NCBI RefSeq assembly: GCF_964340395.1
Contig: NC_135549.1
Span: 30,493,332-30,557,331, forward strand
Direction: 5' to 3'
Length of the DNA: 64,000 nucleotides
Source: Glandiceps talaboti
Taxonomy: Eukaryota; Hemichordata; Enteropneusta; Spengelidae
Positions 42,680 through 57,775 of the stretch are shown here, in pieces. The notes beneath the pieces are model-generated. The model had not been told where the DNA came from and made no database searches. It saw only the letters and a program-made list of their open reading frames with translations. The first letter of the stretch is position 1. Each line of letters opens with the position of its first letter. A program made the position numbers and the translations under genes.

Positions 42680-43205
42680 TATGTATGTATGTATGTATGT
42701 ATGTATGTATGTATGTATGTGTGTATGTATGCATGTGTGTATGTATGTATGTATGTATGTATGTATGTATGTATGTATGTGTGTGTATGTATGTATGTAT
42801 GTATGTATGTATGTATGTATGTATGTGTGTGTGTATGTGTGTGTGTATGTATGTATGTATGTATGTATGTATGTGTGTATGTATGTATGTATGTATGTAT
42901 GTATGTATGTGTGTGTATGTATGTATGTATGTATGTATGTATGTATGCATGTGTGTGTATGTATGTGTGTATGTATGTATGTGTGTGTGTATGTATGTAT
43001 GTGTGTATGTATGTATGTGTGTATGTATGTATGTGTGTGTGTATGTATGTATGTATGTATGTATGTATGTATGTGTATGTATGTGTGTATGTATGTATGT
43101 GTGTATGTATGTATGTGTGTATGTATGTATGTATGTATGTGTGTATGTATGTATGTGTGTATGTATGTATGTATGTATGTATGTATGTATGTATGTATGT
43201 ATGTA
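42680..43205 (+). repeat. Long (GTAT)n / (GTGT)n microsatellite
   Basis: About 525 bases of GTAT with regularly interspersed GTGT and occasional GCAT; it gives spurious frames on both strands. Confidence 0.97.
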
Positions 43206-43998
43206 GGAAGGTATTAAAGTAAGTAGGTATCTGTTTCAAACACTATATCTTTATTCTCAGCACATTATAATGTGTTTCTCGCCATGACGTCACGTTAGAG
43301 CTGTTGCGTTCTGTCTATTTTTATAACCAATTTGTATAACGGAGGTTGCACATACAGCTTGGTAATTGAGTTAGTTGTTAGAGCCAAGCTGGGTAATAAC
43401 AAAACACATTTAATTCACGGAATAAAAACGAACACGTCAGCCTATTTATTTCTTTGAAATCTAATAACAGGACACATAAACGGATGTTGTCTTTGAAAAG
43501 AGATCATTACTGTAAATAATGCCGACCTAGAACTTACAAGCATATTTTTGGCTTATAAACGTATGGTATTGTTGTTTTTTCTCCGCTTATATGTAGACCC
43601 ATCGTGTGCTGGTAGGCCAACGTAGCACAGTGGCATACTGGAAAGACAATTGCTGTATGTCCGCAAATGAAATTACAAAAAGTATATTGTGTTAAAATAA
43701 CTGTGGAACCGTAAAACTATTTGCGAATTGATTCGAATGATTTATCGTTCATTATACTTTCTAATCAAACAACGTGTCCAATGATAAACTAGGGTGCTAA
43801 ACCGTTCGGAAACTGAGCGGAGGATGACGAGTATGTATCGACAATGGGAAGTACAACCCATGCACGTGAACGTTGCCCTGTTGTGTTGTTTCACTGTTCC
43901 AAGTAGGGCATAGCCAATCTTTGCAATTCAAAGAGTTGTTACGTCAATCAATGAAGGCTTTGTTTTCTTCGTACGTTATAGTGACGACACACTCAAAC

Positions 43999-44001
<3 letters not shown>

Positions 44002-44031
<30 letters not shown>

Positions 44032-44263
44032 TGTATGTATGTATGTATGTATGTATTTTTGTATGTATGTATGTATGTATGTATGTATGTATGCATGCAT
44101 GCATGTATGTATGTTTGTATGTATGTATGTATGTATGTATGTATGTATGTATGTATGTATGTATGTATGTATGTATGTATGTATGTGTGTGTGTGTATGT
44201 ACATGTATGTATGTATGTATGTATGTATGTATGTGTGTGTGTATGTGTGTGTGTGTGTGGATG
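44002..44263 (+). repeat. (GTAT)n microsatellite with GCAT and GTGT blocks
   Basis: About 260 bases, same motif as the arrays at 28.3, 42.7 and 49.7 kb. Confidence 0.97.
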
Positions 44264-46137
44264 TGGATGTGTCTCCCTGTGCATTTGCCAATGATTATTC
44301 AAATTCAAGACTTGTTGCGTTTCAGTAAATTGCTAAAGTAAATACCGAGACACATTGATCGGGCTGTCATGTATCAATCGATAGCTGATAGCTGCAGTGT
44401 ACGTGTATGGTTAGGCGTCTATGTATATGAGTTAACTCATGTACTGGTATAGTTGGATGTAGTTTATCAACGTATAGTTATGTATCTCCATCACCTTACA
44501 ACAATATGCACGTACAACATTATTAACTATGTATACTCAACACAGTGGAAATCAAGCTGTGACTGAACAGTCAGAGTGTAACGAAATACATTTTCTATGG
44601 TCTGAACTATTAATACTACATGTAGAACATATGTCACATATGAAATAGATACGGCAACAACAATATTGAATGGCTGCATTGTAAACAATATGCATTCGGG
44701 GGTTTATTTCGAATAAGCTTGCAAGTAATACATTTATGACTGAGTTGGACGAGAGTATCGCAATAGTTATATACATACGTCATTGTGTAAAAGCGTGGTC
44801 TGTCTGTTTAAAAGCTGTAAATACTGTATGAAACCAGTCTTAGACTAGAACATTTAGAATTGTATAGTGTTACGTTTCATTGGATATTGGCCATAAAACA
44901 CAGACTGAGCTCTCATGAACACTGTTACCACTGGTACCTGTAAACATACACTTATTGCAATTGTATAACAATACACATACAAACTAACACAGTAGGAACT
45001 CACCACCACGGCAATATCACTGTGGGAGACGACACGCTGTATGACTTCGATCTTACCCGATACTGAAGTTGTCGTATGGATGCAGGGCAAATCAAAGCGT
45101 TCATACGGGTAATTTAAATCGATAAATCGTATATTTGCAAATGACCAATTGTGAGTGAGTTCGATTTGCGGACGACAATCGAAAGAAGCCTGTTGAAATT
45201 CCCACTACGACTGGCGAAGTAGTTGCACACGATCATTTACCTGTGACTACCTGACAGGCATATATATGGCACCATGCCATTCCCGTGGGAGTTTTCGACT
45301 GCTTACGTACTATAATTTGAAATCGAAGCGGCCCTGGGCAACTTTTTTAAATGAGGGGGTCGAAACGGCAACCCAAAATATTTTATCCAAATTGTACGTC
45401 CACTACTACAATAGACTAGTTGGTGCAAGTTATGGCATGTTGATAGAAATATCCTGGGGTGGTTTGCCTACGTCATTGACACAATAGTCGACATATACGC
45501 CATTCGTTACCACCGGTTCTTATATGTAGTACATCGTATTGAACCGACAGCAGCCGAGTAAAACTAACACGTGTTACAGTAGCCACTATGACATTAAACT
45601 CGTCCTGGATATGTTTGGCTGTCGTCAACAATGACAGACAGTGTGGATCCTGCATATCGATTTGCTAAAAAGCACTTAGTCAATTAGAAAGTCGATACGT
45701 TTGAAAAGTGTATACACTTTTTCAATATTGGTCAAACAATTATATGATAACATACAATAATGTTAGTTTTGTTTGACTTTGCTTCAGCGACAATTGAGTT
45801 ATCTTATAATTGGTAAACTGATCAGGATGGGTATTTGTTTTCAGATTTCTCTTCATATTTCAAATATTGTCCTAAGGATGTTATATTGCTTGGCAAAGTA
45901 AACGTGATTCGTTATATTGGCAACTACAAGTAGGTGACTATATATCTGTTCTTGCCTGAATATAGTTTTGTCATATTGTTACTTTGTATTCGTGCTTACA
46001 ATGACGTCGTGATCAGCCTGGGAAAGTGGGTAAATACGCGATATATGGGTGCATATAGTTGTTATATAAAGAGGCTCTGAGACTGACGTCGGAAAGTTTG
46101 TAAGTATTCTGGTGCTCGTACATTGCTCCAATCTGAA

Positions 46138-46210
46138 TATGTCAATCTTGGAGTCTATAGGTGCATAATGTAAGGAGGCGTCAAATGCATGATGTACAGT
46201 CTGGACATGA
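46138..46210 (+). repeat. Diverged direct repeat, copy 1
   Basis: Contains TATAGGTGCATAATGTAAGG then AGGCG, ATGCATG and CAGTCTGG; matched at 46520-46595. Confidence 0.65.
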
Positions 46211-46519
46211 TGTAGTGTTTACATTAAACTAATATTTTAATGACTTGTGTTTATTAGTGTTTATAAATGACTGAATGCCTGGATTTGTCTAGTTTGCTTA
46301 TAAATCACTCCCGCTACTTACAATAACAAAATGTTTACCGAATTATTTTCTTCAAATTTATTGAGTTATAAACAAGACCTTGTATTATTTTCATTCATTT
46401 TTCTTCAAGTTGAAAAAAATAGTAGATTTGGTTTATTAATGAGACATTCAAAATAAACACTAATTGACTTATTTATCAATGTGGCCAATATAAACTCGTG
46501 AAAAGAACCTTCACGAAAG

Positions 46520-46595
46520 TGTGTCAACTTTAAAGTATAGGTGAGTGCATAATATAAGGAGGCGACAGATGCATGTATGTGCAGACTGGGACGTA
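46520..46595 (+). repeat. Diverged direct repeat, copy 2
   Basis: GTGTCAACTTTAAAGTATAGG, GTGCATAATATAAGGAGGCG, ATGCATG and CAGACTGG are in the same order as copy 1, 385 bases away. Confidence 0.65.
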
Positions 46596-46929
46596 ATACA
46601 CTCTTAGTATTTGTTTGAATGAAGTGAGTTATAAAGACGGACTTGGGCTATACTGTTTCACACTGTTTATCGAGTAGAAGAACACAGTACAGTTGTTTAA
46701 GTAATTAAAATCTCAAATAAATTCTCATTTTTCGTCTACTTAAAGGATTTAAGAGGTTCTGCGTTCTATATCAAACTTCAATTTAACAAAGAGATGTCTT
46801 CGTTTCAAAGCTTTTACACTGAAACTAGAACTTGAATTTGACATGTTCGTTTATTCCAAGTGTTAAGGCCTCAGCCCATGACACAAAATAAAGTACAATT
46901 TACTCAGAGAGAATAAAAGAGTATTTACA

Positions 46930-47440
46930 AGACACAAAAAAGAGAAAAGCTTGACCATGTTTAGTTTTACAAAATTATCACGGCGTTTAAAAGATTTAAA
47001 TACAAACACTTAAAACTTAATAACGTGAGTTTTTAGTGGATAATAGTGCAAAACATATTTTCCTTCTGCAGGGTGCAAACGGAATTGTTGAGGAGTTAAT
47101 TCAGATCTGTATTGCTCGTAAAGTGGACAAACTAATATAAAGTGACACTCGTCCTCTACTACAGTTACACCTTGTTTGTTACAGACTGAGTACTGGTAAG
47201 TTACTTTGACGACCATTTTCAATGACTAATTTTTGACTTGAACAGCAGAGTTTGGCTAAGTCAAATTTAACCTTTGATATGTCTGTACATGAAAGGTACA
47301 GTTCTGGTTCCAGCATTGATTTAAACTGATAATAGTTACGTAGTCTAATTTGATTGGTCAAGTGAAGCTGACCACTCCTGTCTGTAACTTGAGTTTGCAT
47401 ATACTTATCGATTCCTACAAAAGCAATCTAAATATCCTCA
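46930..47440 (-). pseudogene. Decayed C-terminal fragment of a second LINE
   Basis: Two overlapping minus-strand frames (about 47179-47440 and 47010-47222), out of phase with each other, match the end of the LINE at 31-33 kb. LRNYYQFKSMLEPELYL corresponds to its LENYRNFKSLLQPEKYL, and VVEDECHFILVCPLYEQYR to EVEDEFHFLLKCTFFNQYR. The first knuckle cysteine is replaced by tyrosine, a stop interrupts the region after VIKF, and another in-frame stop lies upstream near 47430. The similarity is low enough to indicate a different subfamily, not a copy of the neighbouring element. The reverse transcriptase core is not detectable upstream. Confidence 0.8.
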
Positions 47441-48044
47441 TGCTTTGGCTTCGCACAATTAATTCCCGTAGAATGTTTTCATTCCTTCAGAGAGTTCACT
47501 TCCAGACACATACGTAAGGTCATATCACGTGAGGTTGTTATTAAACTTTGATATCATTATAGCAGATCTTTTAAGGCATTTTGTGTTGAATACACTTTAA
47601 TCTTCTTTATTATATTTATGGACACAGAATGGTAAGCATTAAAAGTTATTGAGAAACAAATAAACGCTGTAGTATATTTAATTCTGAAATTTAAGTGCGG
47701 TGTGGTAATTAATCAAAAGATTACTATGTAATTATGCAGGATTTAAATCTGTTCCATAGAAAAAACCTAAAGTATGAACAGGCTATATAATAATTGAAAA
47801 CATTTAAAATCCATGGAAACGTCATATACATTCATCAATGTCAGTAATTAGGTATTGTAATGGGTGCAGTTATATTTTATACATTCAAATGTAACAGTAT
47901 ATGTGGCATATGTAACATATGTTTGGTTAGTAAAAAGAAACTTGTATAAACTTGTAATGGAAAACAAATGTACGTGTGCGGAATACTGTACATAGCACAC
48001 CATTGGTAGCGTTCATTTCTGATTGCTAGTATGAAATTAAGTTA

Positions 48045-49005
48045 CAGCTAGGCTGTAGAAATGGCCATTATACGGTTGAAAATGACTCTTTATACAGTTA
48101 GGCTGATTACAATAACCCTGATGCAGTTAGGCTGTTGACAATAACCCTGATGCAGTTAGGCTATTGACAATAACCTTGATGCAGTTAGGCTGATGACAAT
48201 AACCTTGATGCAGTTAGGCGGTTGACAATAACCCTGATGCAGTTAGGCTGTTGACAATAACCCTGATGCAGTTAGGCTGTTGACAATAACCCTGATGCAG
48301 GTAGACTGATGACAATAACCCTGAAGCAGTTAGGCCGATGAAAATCACCCTGATGCAGTTAGGCTGTTGACAATAACCCTGATGCAGTTAGGCTGTTGAC
48401 AATAACCCTGATGCAGTTAGGCTGTTGACAATAACCTTGACACAGTTAGGCTGATGACAATAACCCTGATGCAGTTAGGCTGTTGACAATAACCCTGATG
48501 CAGTTAGGCTGATGACAATAACCCTGATGCAGTTAGGCCGATGACAATAACCCTGATGCAGTTAGGCTGTTGAAAATAACCTTGATGCAGTTAGGCTGTT
48601 GACAATAACCCTTATGCAGTTAGGCTAATGACAATAACCCTGAAGCAGTTAGGCTGATGACAATAACCCTTATGCAGTTAGGCTGATGACAATAACCCTG
48701 ATGCAGTTAGGCTGATGACAATAACCCTGATGCAGTTACGCTGTTGACAATAACCCTGATGCAGTTAGGCTGATGACAATAACCCTGATGCAGTTAGGCT
48801 GTTGACAATAACCCTGATGCAGTTAGGCTGTTGAAATTGACCCTTGCGCAAATAGGTTTTTGACAATAACCCTGATGCACTTAGACTGTTGAAATCGACC
48901 CTGATGCAGTTAGACTGTTGAAAATGACCCTAAGGCGGTTTGGCTGTTGGAAATGACTCTTATGCAGTAAGGCTGTTGAAAATGATAACCCTTATGCATG
49001 TTGCA
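48045..49005 (+). repeat. 29-bp tandem array, about 33 units
   Basis: The unit is GTTAGGCTGATGACAATAACC plus CTGATGCA, with interchangeable GATGAC and GTTGAC forms. Central units are nearly identical, while both flanks decay (GAAATGACTCTTATGCAG types). No long reading frame is maintained. Confidence 0.93.
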
Positions 49006-49224
49006 GTTGGAATATACAAAAGAGATGAAGGAAATCAAGTGAGCAAATGTCAATAACAGGGAAACTAAAAGTCATGTGTATATCTTTGAGTTTAACAAAA
49101 TTTTGTCAGGAAATTCATTTTTAAAGATGACAAGCAATCCATGACATATTTTACAAGTCATTATTATCTCATTAATAAATTCTCCATATTAATATTACCA
49201 GACAGTAGACTGGCAACTGTCGAT

Positions 49225-49290
49225 TGAATGAATGAATGAAGGAATGAATGAAGGAATTAATGAATGAATGAATGAATGAATGAATGAATG
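49225..49290 (+). repeat. (GAAT)n microsatellite
   Basis: About sixteen units with GGAAT variants. Confidence 0.96.
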
Positions 49291-49672
49291 ACACGGACTG
49301 TCTATGTCTAGTGAATGTTGGTAAGGTAGGCGTTGTGGTGACAACCACCATCCACATACAAAGGAACGTAGCCGGATGCCATAAAGCAGCCATATACTGC
49401 ACCATGCCTATATCACTACTGAACCTTATCAGTTCAGTTGTGTTGAAAGATAGACGATGAAGAAGATATTAAAATATGGCAAATGTTGTTCCTAAATTAC
49501 GTTAATAATGACACTATTACAAATACCTATTTCTGTCACATGTATTCACAACTGACGCAGCAAAGTGGATGTACAATAGCAACGCATTTACTGTGTTGTT
49601 GGGATGAAATTTGGTAAGATTTGTGTAAAAGGTGTTGTGTATATCATTGCTACAATGTGGTCTTGCGACACT

Positions 49673-49724
49673 TGTATGTATGTATGTATGTATGTATGTA
49701 TGTATGTATGTATGTATGTATGTG
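49673..49724 (+). repeat. (GTAT)n microsatellite
   Basis: About twelve perfect units. Confidence 0.96.
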
Positions 49725-50946
49725 TTTGTTTGTTGACACCCACCCACCCATAGATTTTTATTAATGATATACTGTAACAGTTGTTTTCCCATTGGTGCTA
49801 AGCGGCTATAATAATAATTTCACATTTCAAATATCAGTCGTGGGTGATAGTTAAAATAATTAAAAATTAATATCAGTTTCCACTAGAATAATGTATTGTC
49901 GCTGATATAATTCAACAGGCCTTAGGCTAATTACATTATTTTATTTCATGATGCAAAAAAAATTCTTATCATAATAGTCAAATACATTCTCATAACAGCA
50001 AGATGTAACACGTAACTGGGGTGTCACTTTTGACCAAAGTCAGACTACAAAACTTGTCATAAAACAAACTAAAACAGCAAAGATGCATCGTTACAGGTTG
50101 CATAGATAGTTTTGTCGTGAGACTGGAGTGTTTTAATTACTTTGGTAACCAAACAATTACGTCATAATAAGAATGTCATCTTAATATCATACATGAATAC
50201 ATGATAGCGCCATACTATTTGCTAGACATAGAGTGACATAAAAGTTAGACTAGAAGGACGTTCCTTGGCCATGGTAGCTAGGTTAACAAAATTGTGACCG
50301 TCATGAAATACAGAGTTACAAACCATGGTATCAATACATTATTCACTTTGGTTGGGCAGTTAAAATATTACGTTAGCCTATGAAAATATGCTATTTTCTT
50401 GCGTGCTCATAAAATGTCCAGTAAGTGTAATTACTTTATTTCATTTTTGTTGCTCGATTACCCGGAAACCACAAAATTTCAACTATTTGCAGGTACTTTT
50501 TTAGACTAATTTTTAACGCAATCAAGACAATTGATATTAATTTGAAAACGCCATGTTATTGGTTTAGGTATACCATCTGTTGACTGAGGGGCACTCAATT
50601 GAATTTGATGAGAACGGAATGAAGAATGGCGATATAGTACTGGTATCCTGGTTTACTAAGTAATTTGATGGGTAAAGTCAACAATTTAACGAGTTATTCT
50701 ATACATATATTATCTATCATTGTTTGATAAATAGAAGGGAAAACAAATACAGCGATGACGTCTTTGAGCAATAAAACTATGTCACCTTCGACTTGCTACA
50801 CTAATATTGACAGAATTGTTACGAATATTTGATTTGTGTGAAATAACAGTATTTATAACACTTTATTTCCATGTAGCTGTCAGTGATTGGCTTTAATAGA
50901 TCGCACTACGTGGTCTAGACTAGTGACCCATAGACCCTCGTCAATT

Positions 50947-51256
50947 TGTACTAGTCGTAGTCCTACCGGTGATTCGTTGTACTAGTCGTAGTCCTACCGG
51001 TGATTCGTTGTACTAGTCGTAGTCCTACCGGTGATTCGTTGTACTAGTCGTAGTCCTACCGGTGATTCGTTGTACTGGTCGTAGTCCTACCGGTGATTCG
51101 TTGTACTAGTCGTAGTCCTACCGGTGATTCGTTCTACTAGTTGTAGTCCTACCGGTGATTCGTTGTACTAGTCGTAGTCCTACCGGTGATTCGTTGTACT
51201 AGTCGTAGTCCTACCGGTGATTCGTTGAACTAGTCGTAGTCCTACCGGTGATTCGT
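50947..51256 (+). repeat. 31-bp tandem array, exactly ten units
   Basis: The unit contains TACTAGTCGTAGTCCTACC followed by GGTGATTCGTTG. Only four or five single-base variants are seen, so it is young or well homogenised. Each unit holds ACTAGT and ACCGGT palindromes. Confidence 0.95.
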
Positions 51257-51504
51257 TTTGAATATGCAAAAAAATAAATGCCTTAGAATGTGATGCGTAA
51301 ACACATATTTTAATGCCTTATTCTAGCATACTACTAGACGTCATATTACCCTTTGAGGTGTTATGCATCAAACGGGAAAAGTCTCGGGGAAAGCATACAA
51401 CTCTCAAGGGTATTTGACGTCAACTAGTGCAGGTAAAATTTGTACACTACCACCAACATCATGTACACTGTAACAATCTGTTGAAATAATGATCTTACAA
51501 AACA

Positions 51505-51818
51505 TGTACTCAATTTTAGAATAGGTAGATACTTTTTTTCAAGTGTGAGTGTTATTCTGGTAGACTAAGTTATGTTCTCCGTTATTTTCCACATAGTGTC
51601 TGTGCTATTTGTTTCTTCCCGTCAGATGTACATCCATTTCAGTGTGGAATAACAGTTTTATATTGTCTTTTTAAGTTCATGACAGTTCACAAATCCACTA
51701 CTATTTCTCGCGAAATTCACAATTTTCACAATTTTATTATCCTTTTCTCGAAAAAAAAAGTTTTGGGTTGGCAGGGAAAAGCTAGGTGGGGGTCGGGTAA
51801 CCGGAGCCAAACAATTTT
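51505..51818 (+). mobile_element. MITE-like interspersed element, copy C
   Basis: It follows copy B from CTCAATTTTAGAATAGG through TATTTCTCGCGA to GGTCGGGTAACCGGAGCC. It has small indels and lacks the outermost left end. The right end matches the inverted terminus. Confidence 0.75.
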
Positions 51819-54768
<2,950 letters not shown>

Positions 54769-54990
54769 GGCGAGATCAATAGTTCAGTGTATGATGAAAC
54801 ACACTACATTATTTTACTTAGGCCTCAGATCTACCCCCCCCCCCCTCTTCTAGCTAACATTTGCCAAATCAGTATGTAGTAGTATGTAGTGCTATGAATA
54901 CAAAGCCGGTAAGTAGGTTAGTTGGTTAGTTAGTTAGTTAGTTAGTTAGTTAAGATCAAATCGGTCTTTTGTTGACACTTTATTTTAGTG
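54769..54990 (+). repeat. Repeat-family copy 1 (GGCGAGATCAATAGTTCA family)
   Basis: It begins GGCGAGATCAATAGTTCA and continues through TTAGGCCT, a C-run, CTTCTAGCTAACATTTG, GTAGTGCTATGAATACAAAGCC and a (GTTA)n tract, and ends TTTTGTTGACACTTTA. The same order is found at 55215-55431. Confidence 0.7.
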
Positions 54991-55099
54991 CCATGCCTTT
55001 AATATTACAGCGAAACTTCTTCTATGTCTCAAATAGAAATGTTTGCATTTAGGGGTAAAGACAGATAAATTAGTAGGATGAGAACTAAAATGGCTCAAC

Positions 55100-55165
55100 C
55101 CCCCCCCCCCCACCCCGAAGTAAAAGAATTTAGTTTTTATCCTACATTGAACTATTGATCTCACC
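55100..55165 (-). repeat. Inverted partial copy of the same family
   Basis: The reverse complement reads GAGATCAATAGTTCAATGTA, then AAACTAAATTCTTTTACTT and a G-run, matching the start of copies 1 and 2. It faces copy 2 across about 50 bases, making a potential cruciform. Confidence 0.65.
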
Positions 55166-55214
55166 TCTAAGGCCATGGTATGTAACATAAAGTAAACTTA
55201 CAAGTAATGTTAGC

Positions 55215-55431
55215 GGCGAGATCAATAGTTCAATGTATAATTAAAAAAACCTAAATTCTTACAAGTTATTTAGGCCTGAGGACCTCCCACACCTTCTAAC
55301 TAAATTGGCCAAATTAAAAATTGTTCCAGACAGCCAATCAATTTCAAATCAGTCTATAGTAGTATATGTAGTGCTGTGAATACAAAGCCAGTATGTAGTG
55401 AGGAATAATAGCTCTTTTGTTGACACTTTAC
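55215..55431 (+). repeat. Repeat-family copy 2 (GGCGAGATCAATAGTTCA family)
   Basis: It is colinear with 54769-54990: start word, TTAGGCCTGAGGACCTCC, CACCTTCTAACTAAATTGG, GTAGTGCTGTGAATACAAAG and TTTTGTTGACACTTTA, with a 30-base insertion and without the GTTA tract. Confidence 0.7.
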
Positions 55432-57049
55432 TCGGAATACCCCTTCTGTGATAGTTTGATGAACTATGTACAGCCATCTCTGAGGAAAGAATACAGACGT
55501 GTATGAAGGTTAAGCAGACAAGGAATTTTCTTATCTTTTTTGTTTTAAGTGTTTAAACAAATGTTAGGTTTGGAGGGTTTGGAGGGTTATCAGAAACATT
55601 CAATTTTTTTATTAGGCCTTATTGAAATAATTTCCAAGATACCTGTATAATGACTTTCTTCTCAATATTGAAAACCATGAGATGTATTGCATTACCTATA
55701 GGTAAGCTTAGCTGAGTTGAATTTCTATTCTATGGTACGGATCTTCAAATTAGTGCCTCCATCGACTAGAACATTTTGAAGTTGAACCCCCCCCCCCCCC
55801 CCCACTATGCATGAGATTCGTCGTAAAAGAGAACGTTAATGTTATGGCTGAACAGATTATGACCTAGCTTGTTCCTCGATATTGGTTATTTAATGACCAC
55901 TGGCATATATATAGATATCGAAGCAAGTCAAACTAACGCGGACACTGGTCAGAAATAAATATTTGGTCAAGATTTGACCCCATCACTACACTACCTGGAA
56001 TGGATGGAATCGACGACTAACAAACAGCTGCAATTTCTTTTTGCTATAAGTAACTGGACAATTTTGGCGACTGTTTACAATATCTTTGGTTGATGGAGGA
56101 TGGATGGATGGATGGATGGATGGATGAAAAAAAGTTGCCGCTAATACAGGTTTAATGAGCCCTACGCTTAATAGTTATATGTGTACACATCTACAATGGC
56201 CATTTCAAGTGACGTGGTAGGCCGTAATAAATAGCTATTAAAGGCTCATCAAACGTGTACACACTCTGGCATAGCATAATTATTTTGAAAGGTGATATAG
56301 GGGAAATACTTCGTATAATGTAGGCATATTAACTCAACGTTACTCTCTAAAAGAGTTTAAATAGACATAGATGAAAATGATAACTGCAAAAATCCTTTAC
56401 AGCTATGGTGGTATTTGTTTTTTAAATCAAGCGATGACACAATATTCGAGACTGATGTCAGTCTACAAAACATTGTGATTTAAGTCCTTATATTAGGGAT
56501 ACATCTACTTTTGGTGTGGATTGATAAATACTTTGTTTATAGTAATAGTTACATTGTTAACGAGTGGAGCGAGTCTTGGAATGTAACTATGCCAACAATT
56601 AACTAAGGAAAATGGGTAAATCAAGTTAACGTACGTAGCTCTGAAAGTGAAGGAATAGTAAGCGAAAATACTCTTAAGCTTGTATAGATTCCAGTCGAAA
56701 AATAGACGAACCCTTTAACGACGGTTCAATCTTAGTCTGAATCTATCTTAAAGCTGCAACGTGAACGTGTTTTGAAACTATTTTTTTTCGATAGAATTGA
56801 CTTAAGACTCGTAATATTGTCCTGATATTGTTCACCACATAACCTGTATTGAAACCCATTTGGGTATAAAACACATTTGTGTAGCGGTACACAGAGTATG
56901 GTGCAATATAGCCAATCAAAATAATGTTTGGGTCCGCACCCAAAATCAGCGCCCTGTACAACCGACATTTGTCATAATTGCGGACAATTGTAATAACGCC
57001 GATATTTGTAATAAAAATCACGTGCGCCCCCAAAGAATTGTGATTTCAA
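55432..57049. other. No gene recognised
   Basis: Poly-C at 55.79 kb and the GGAT microsatellite; no domain in the short frames near 56.7-57.0 kb. Confidence 0.5.
56092..56126 (+). repeat. (GGAT)n microsatellite
   Basis: About eight GGAT units. Confidence 0.94.
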
Positions 57050-57775
57050 CTTATTACTATACTATACTATTCTATGCTATGCTATGAAGTGCTATATGTA
57101 TACTATGCTATGCTATACTATACTATTACTGTACTGTACTGTACTGTACTATGTGTACTATACTATACTATGCTATGCTATACTTAGCCTATTACTGTAC
57201 TATACTAAGTGTACTATATATGCTATGCTATACTATACTATACTATTACTGTACTGTACTAAGTGTACTATGCTATGCTATACTTAGCCTATTACTGTAC
57301 TATACTAAGTGTACTATATATGCTATGCTATACTATACTATACTATTACTGTACTGTACTAAGTGTACTATGCTATGCTATACTTAGCCTATTACTGTAC
57401 TATACTAAGTGTACTATACTATACTATACTATACTATGCTACACTATTACTGTACTGTACTAAGTGTACTATACTATACTATTACTGTACTGTACTAAGT
57501 GTACTATACTATACTATGCTACACTATTACTGTACTGTACTAAGTGTACTATGCTATACTATACTATACTATACTATACTATGCTACACTATTACTGTAC
57601 TGTACTAAGTGTACTATGCTATTACTATACTATACTATGCTACACTATTACTGTACTGTACTAAGTGTACTATACTATACTATACTATACTATACTATAC
57701 TATATTATACTATACTATACTATACTATTACTGTACTGTACTAAGTGTACTATACTATACTATACTATACTACAT
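57050..57775 (+). repeat. Higher-order array of ACTAT / ACTGT words, 100-bp period in the first half
   Basis: Built from five-base words (ACTAT, GCTAT, ACTGT). From about 57150 a 100-base unit repeats, marked by ACTTAGCCTATTACTG and TACTATATATGC; for example the same stretch starts at 57263 and 57363. The second half shows shorter periods marked by TGTACTAAGTGTAC. The plus-strand open frames here (tyrosine, leucine and cysteine only) are repeat artefacts. Confidence 0.9.

Larger units (their letters stand above)
43206..46929. other. No gene recognised
   Basis: Intergenic around the GTAT tract and the 46.1/46.5 kb direct repeats. A tRNA-like A-box word at 43.63 kb lacks a B box. Confidence 0.45.
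49006..50946. other. No gene recognised
   Basis: Intergenic with GAAT and GTAT microsatellites. CCATAGACCC just before the 31-bp array is a half copy of the hairpin family. Confidence 0.5.

Noticed and set aside
42559-43239. Long frames (up to 226 codons) on both strands over the GTAT tract
   Set aside because: They consist of the repeating tetrapeptides forced by the microsatellite; no unique coding sequence.
43615-43670. tRNA-like A-box (TAGCACAGTGG) suggesting a SINE
   Set aside because: No B box at the right distance and no tail.
48045-49005. CTGATGA in the 29-bp units as possible hammerhead arrays
   Set aside because: No GAAA segment or pairing stems follow it within the unit.
50947-51256. 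CRISPR-like regular repeats
   Set aside because: Units abut without spacers, and the sequence is animal DNA.
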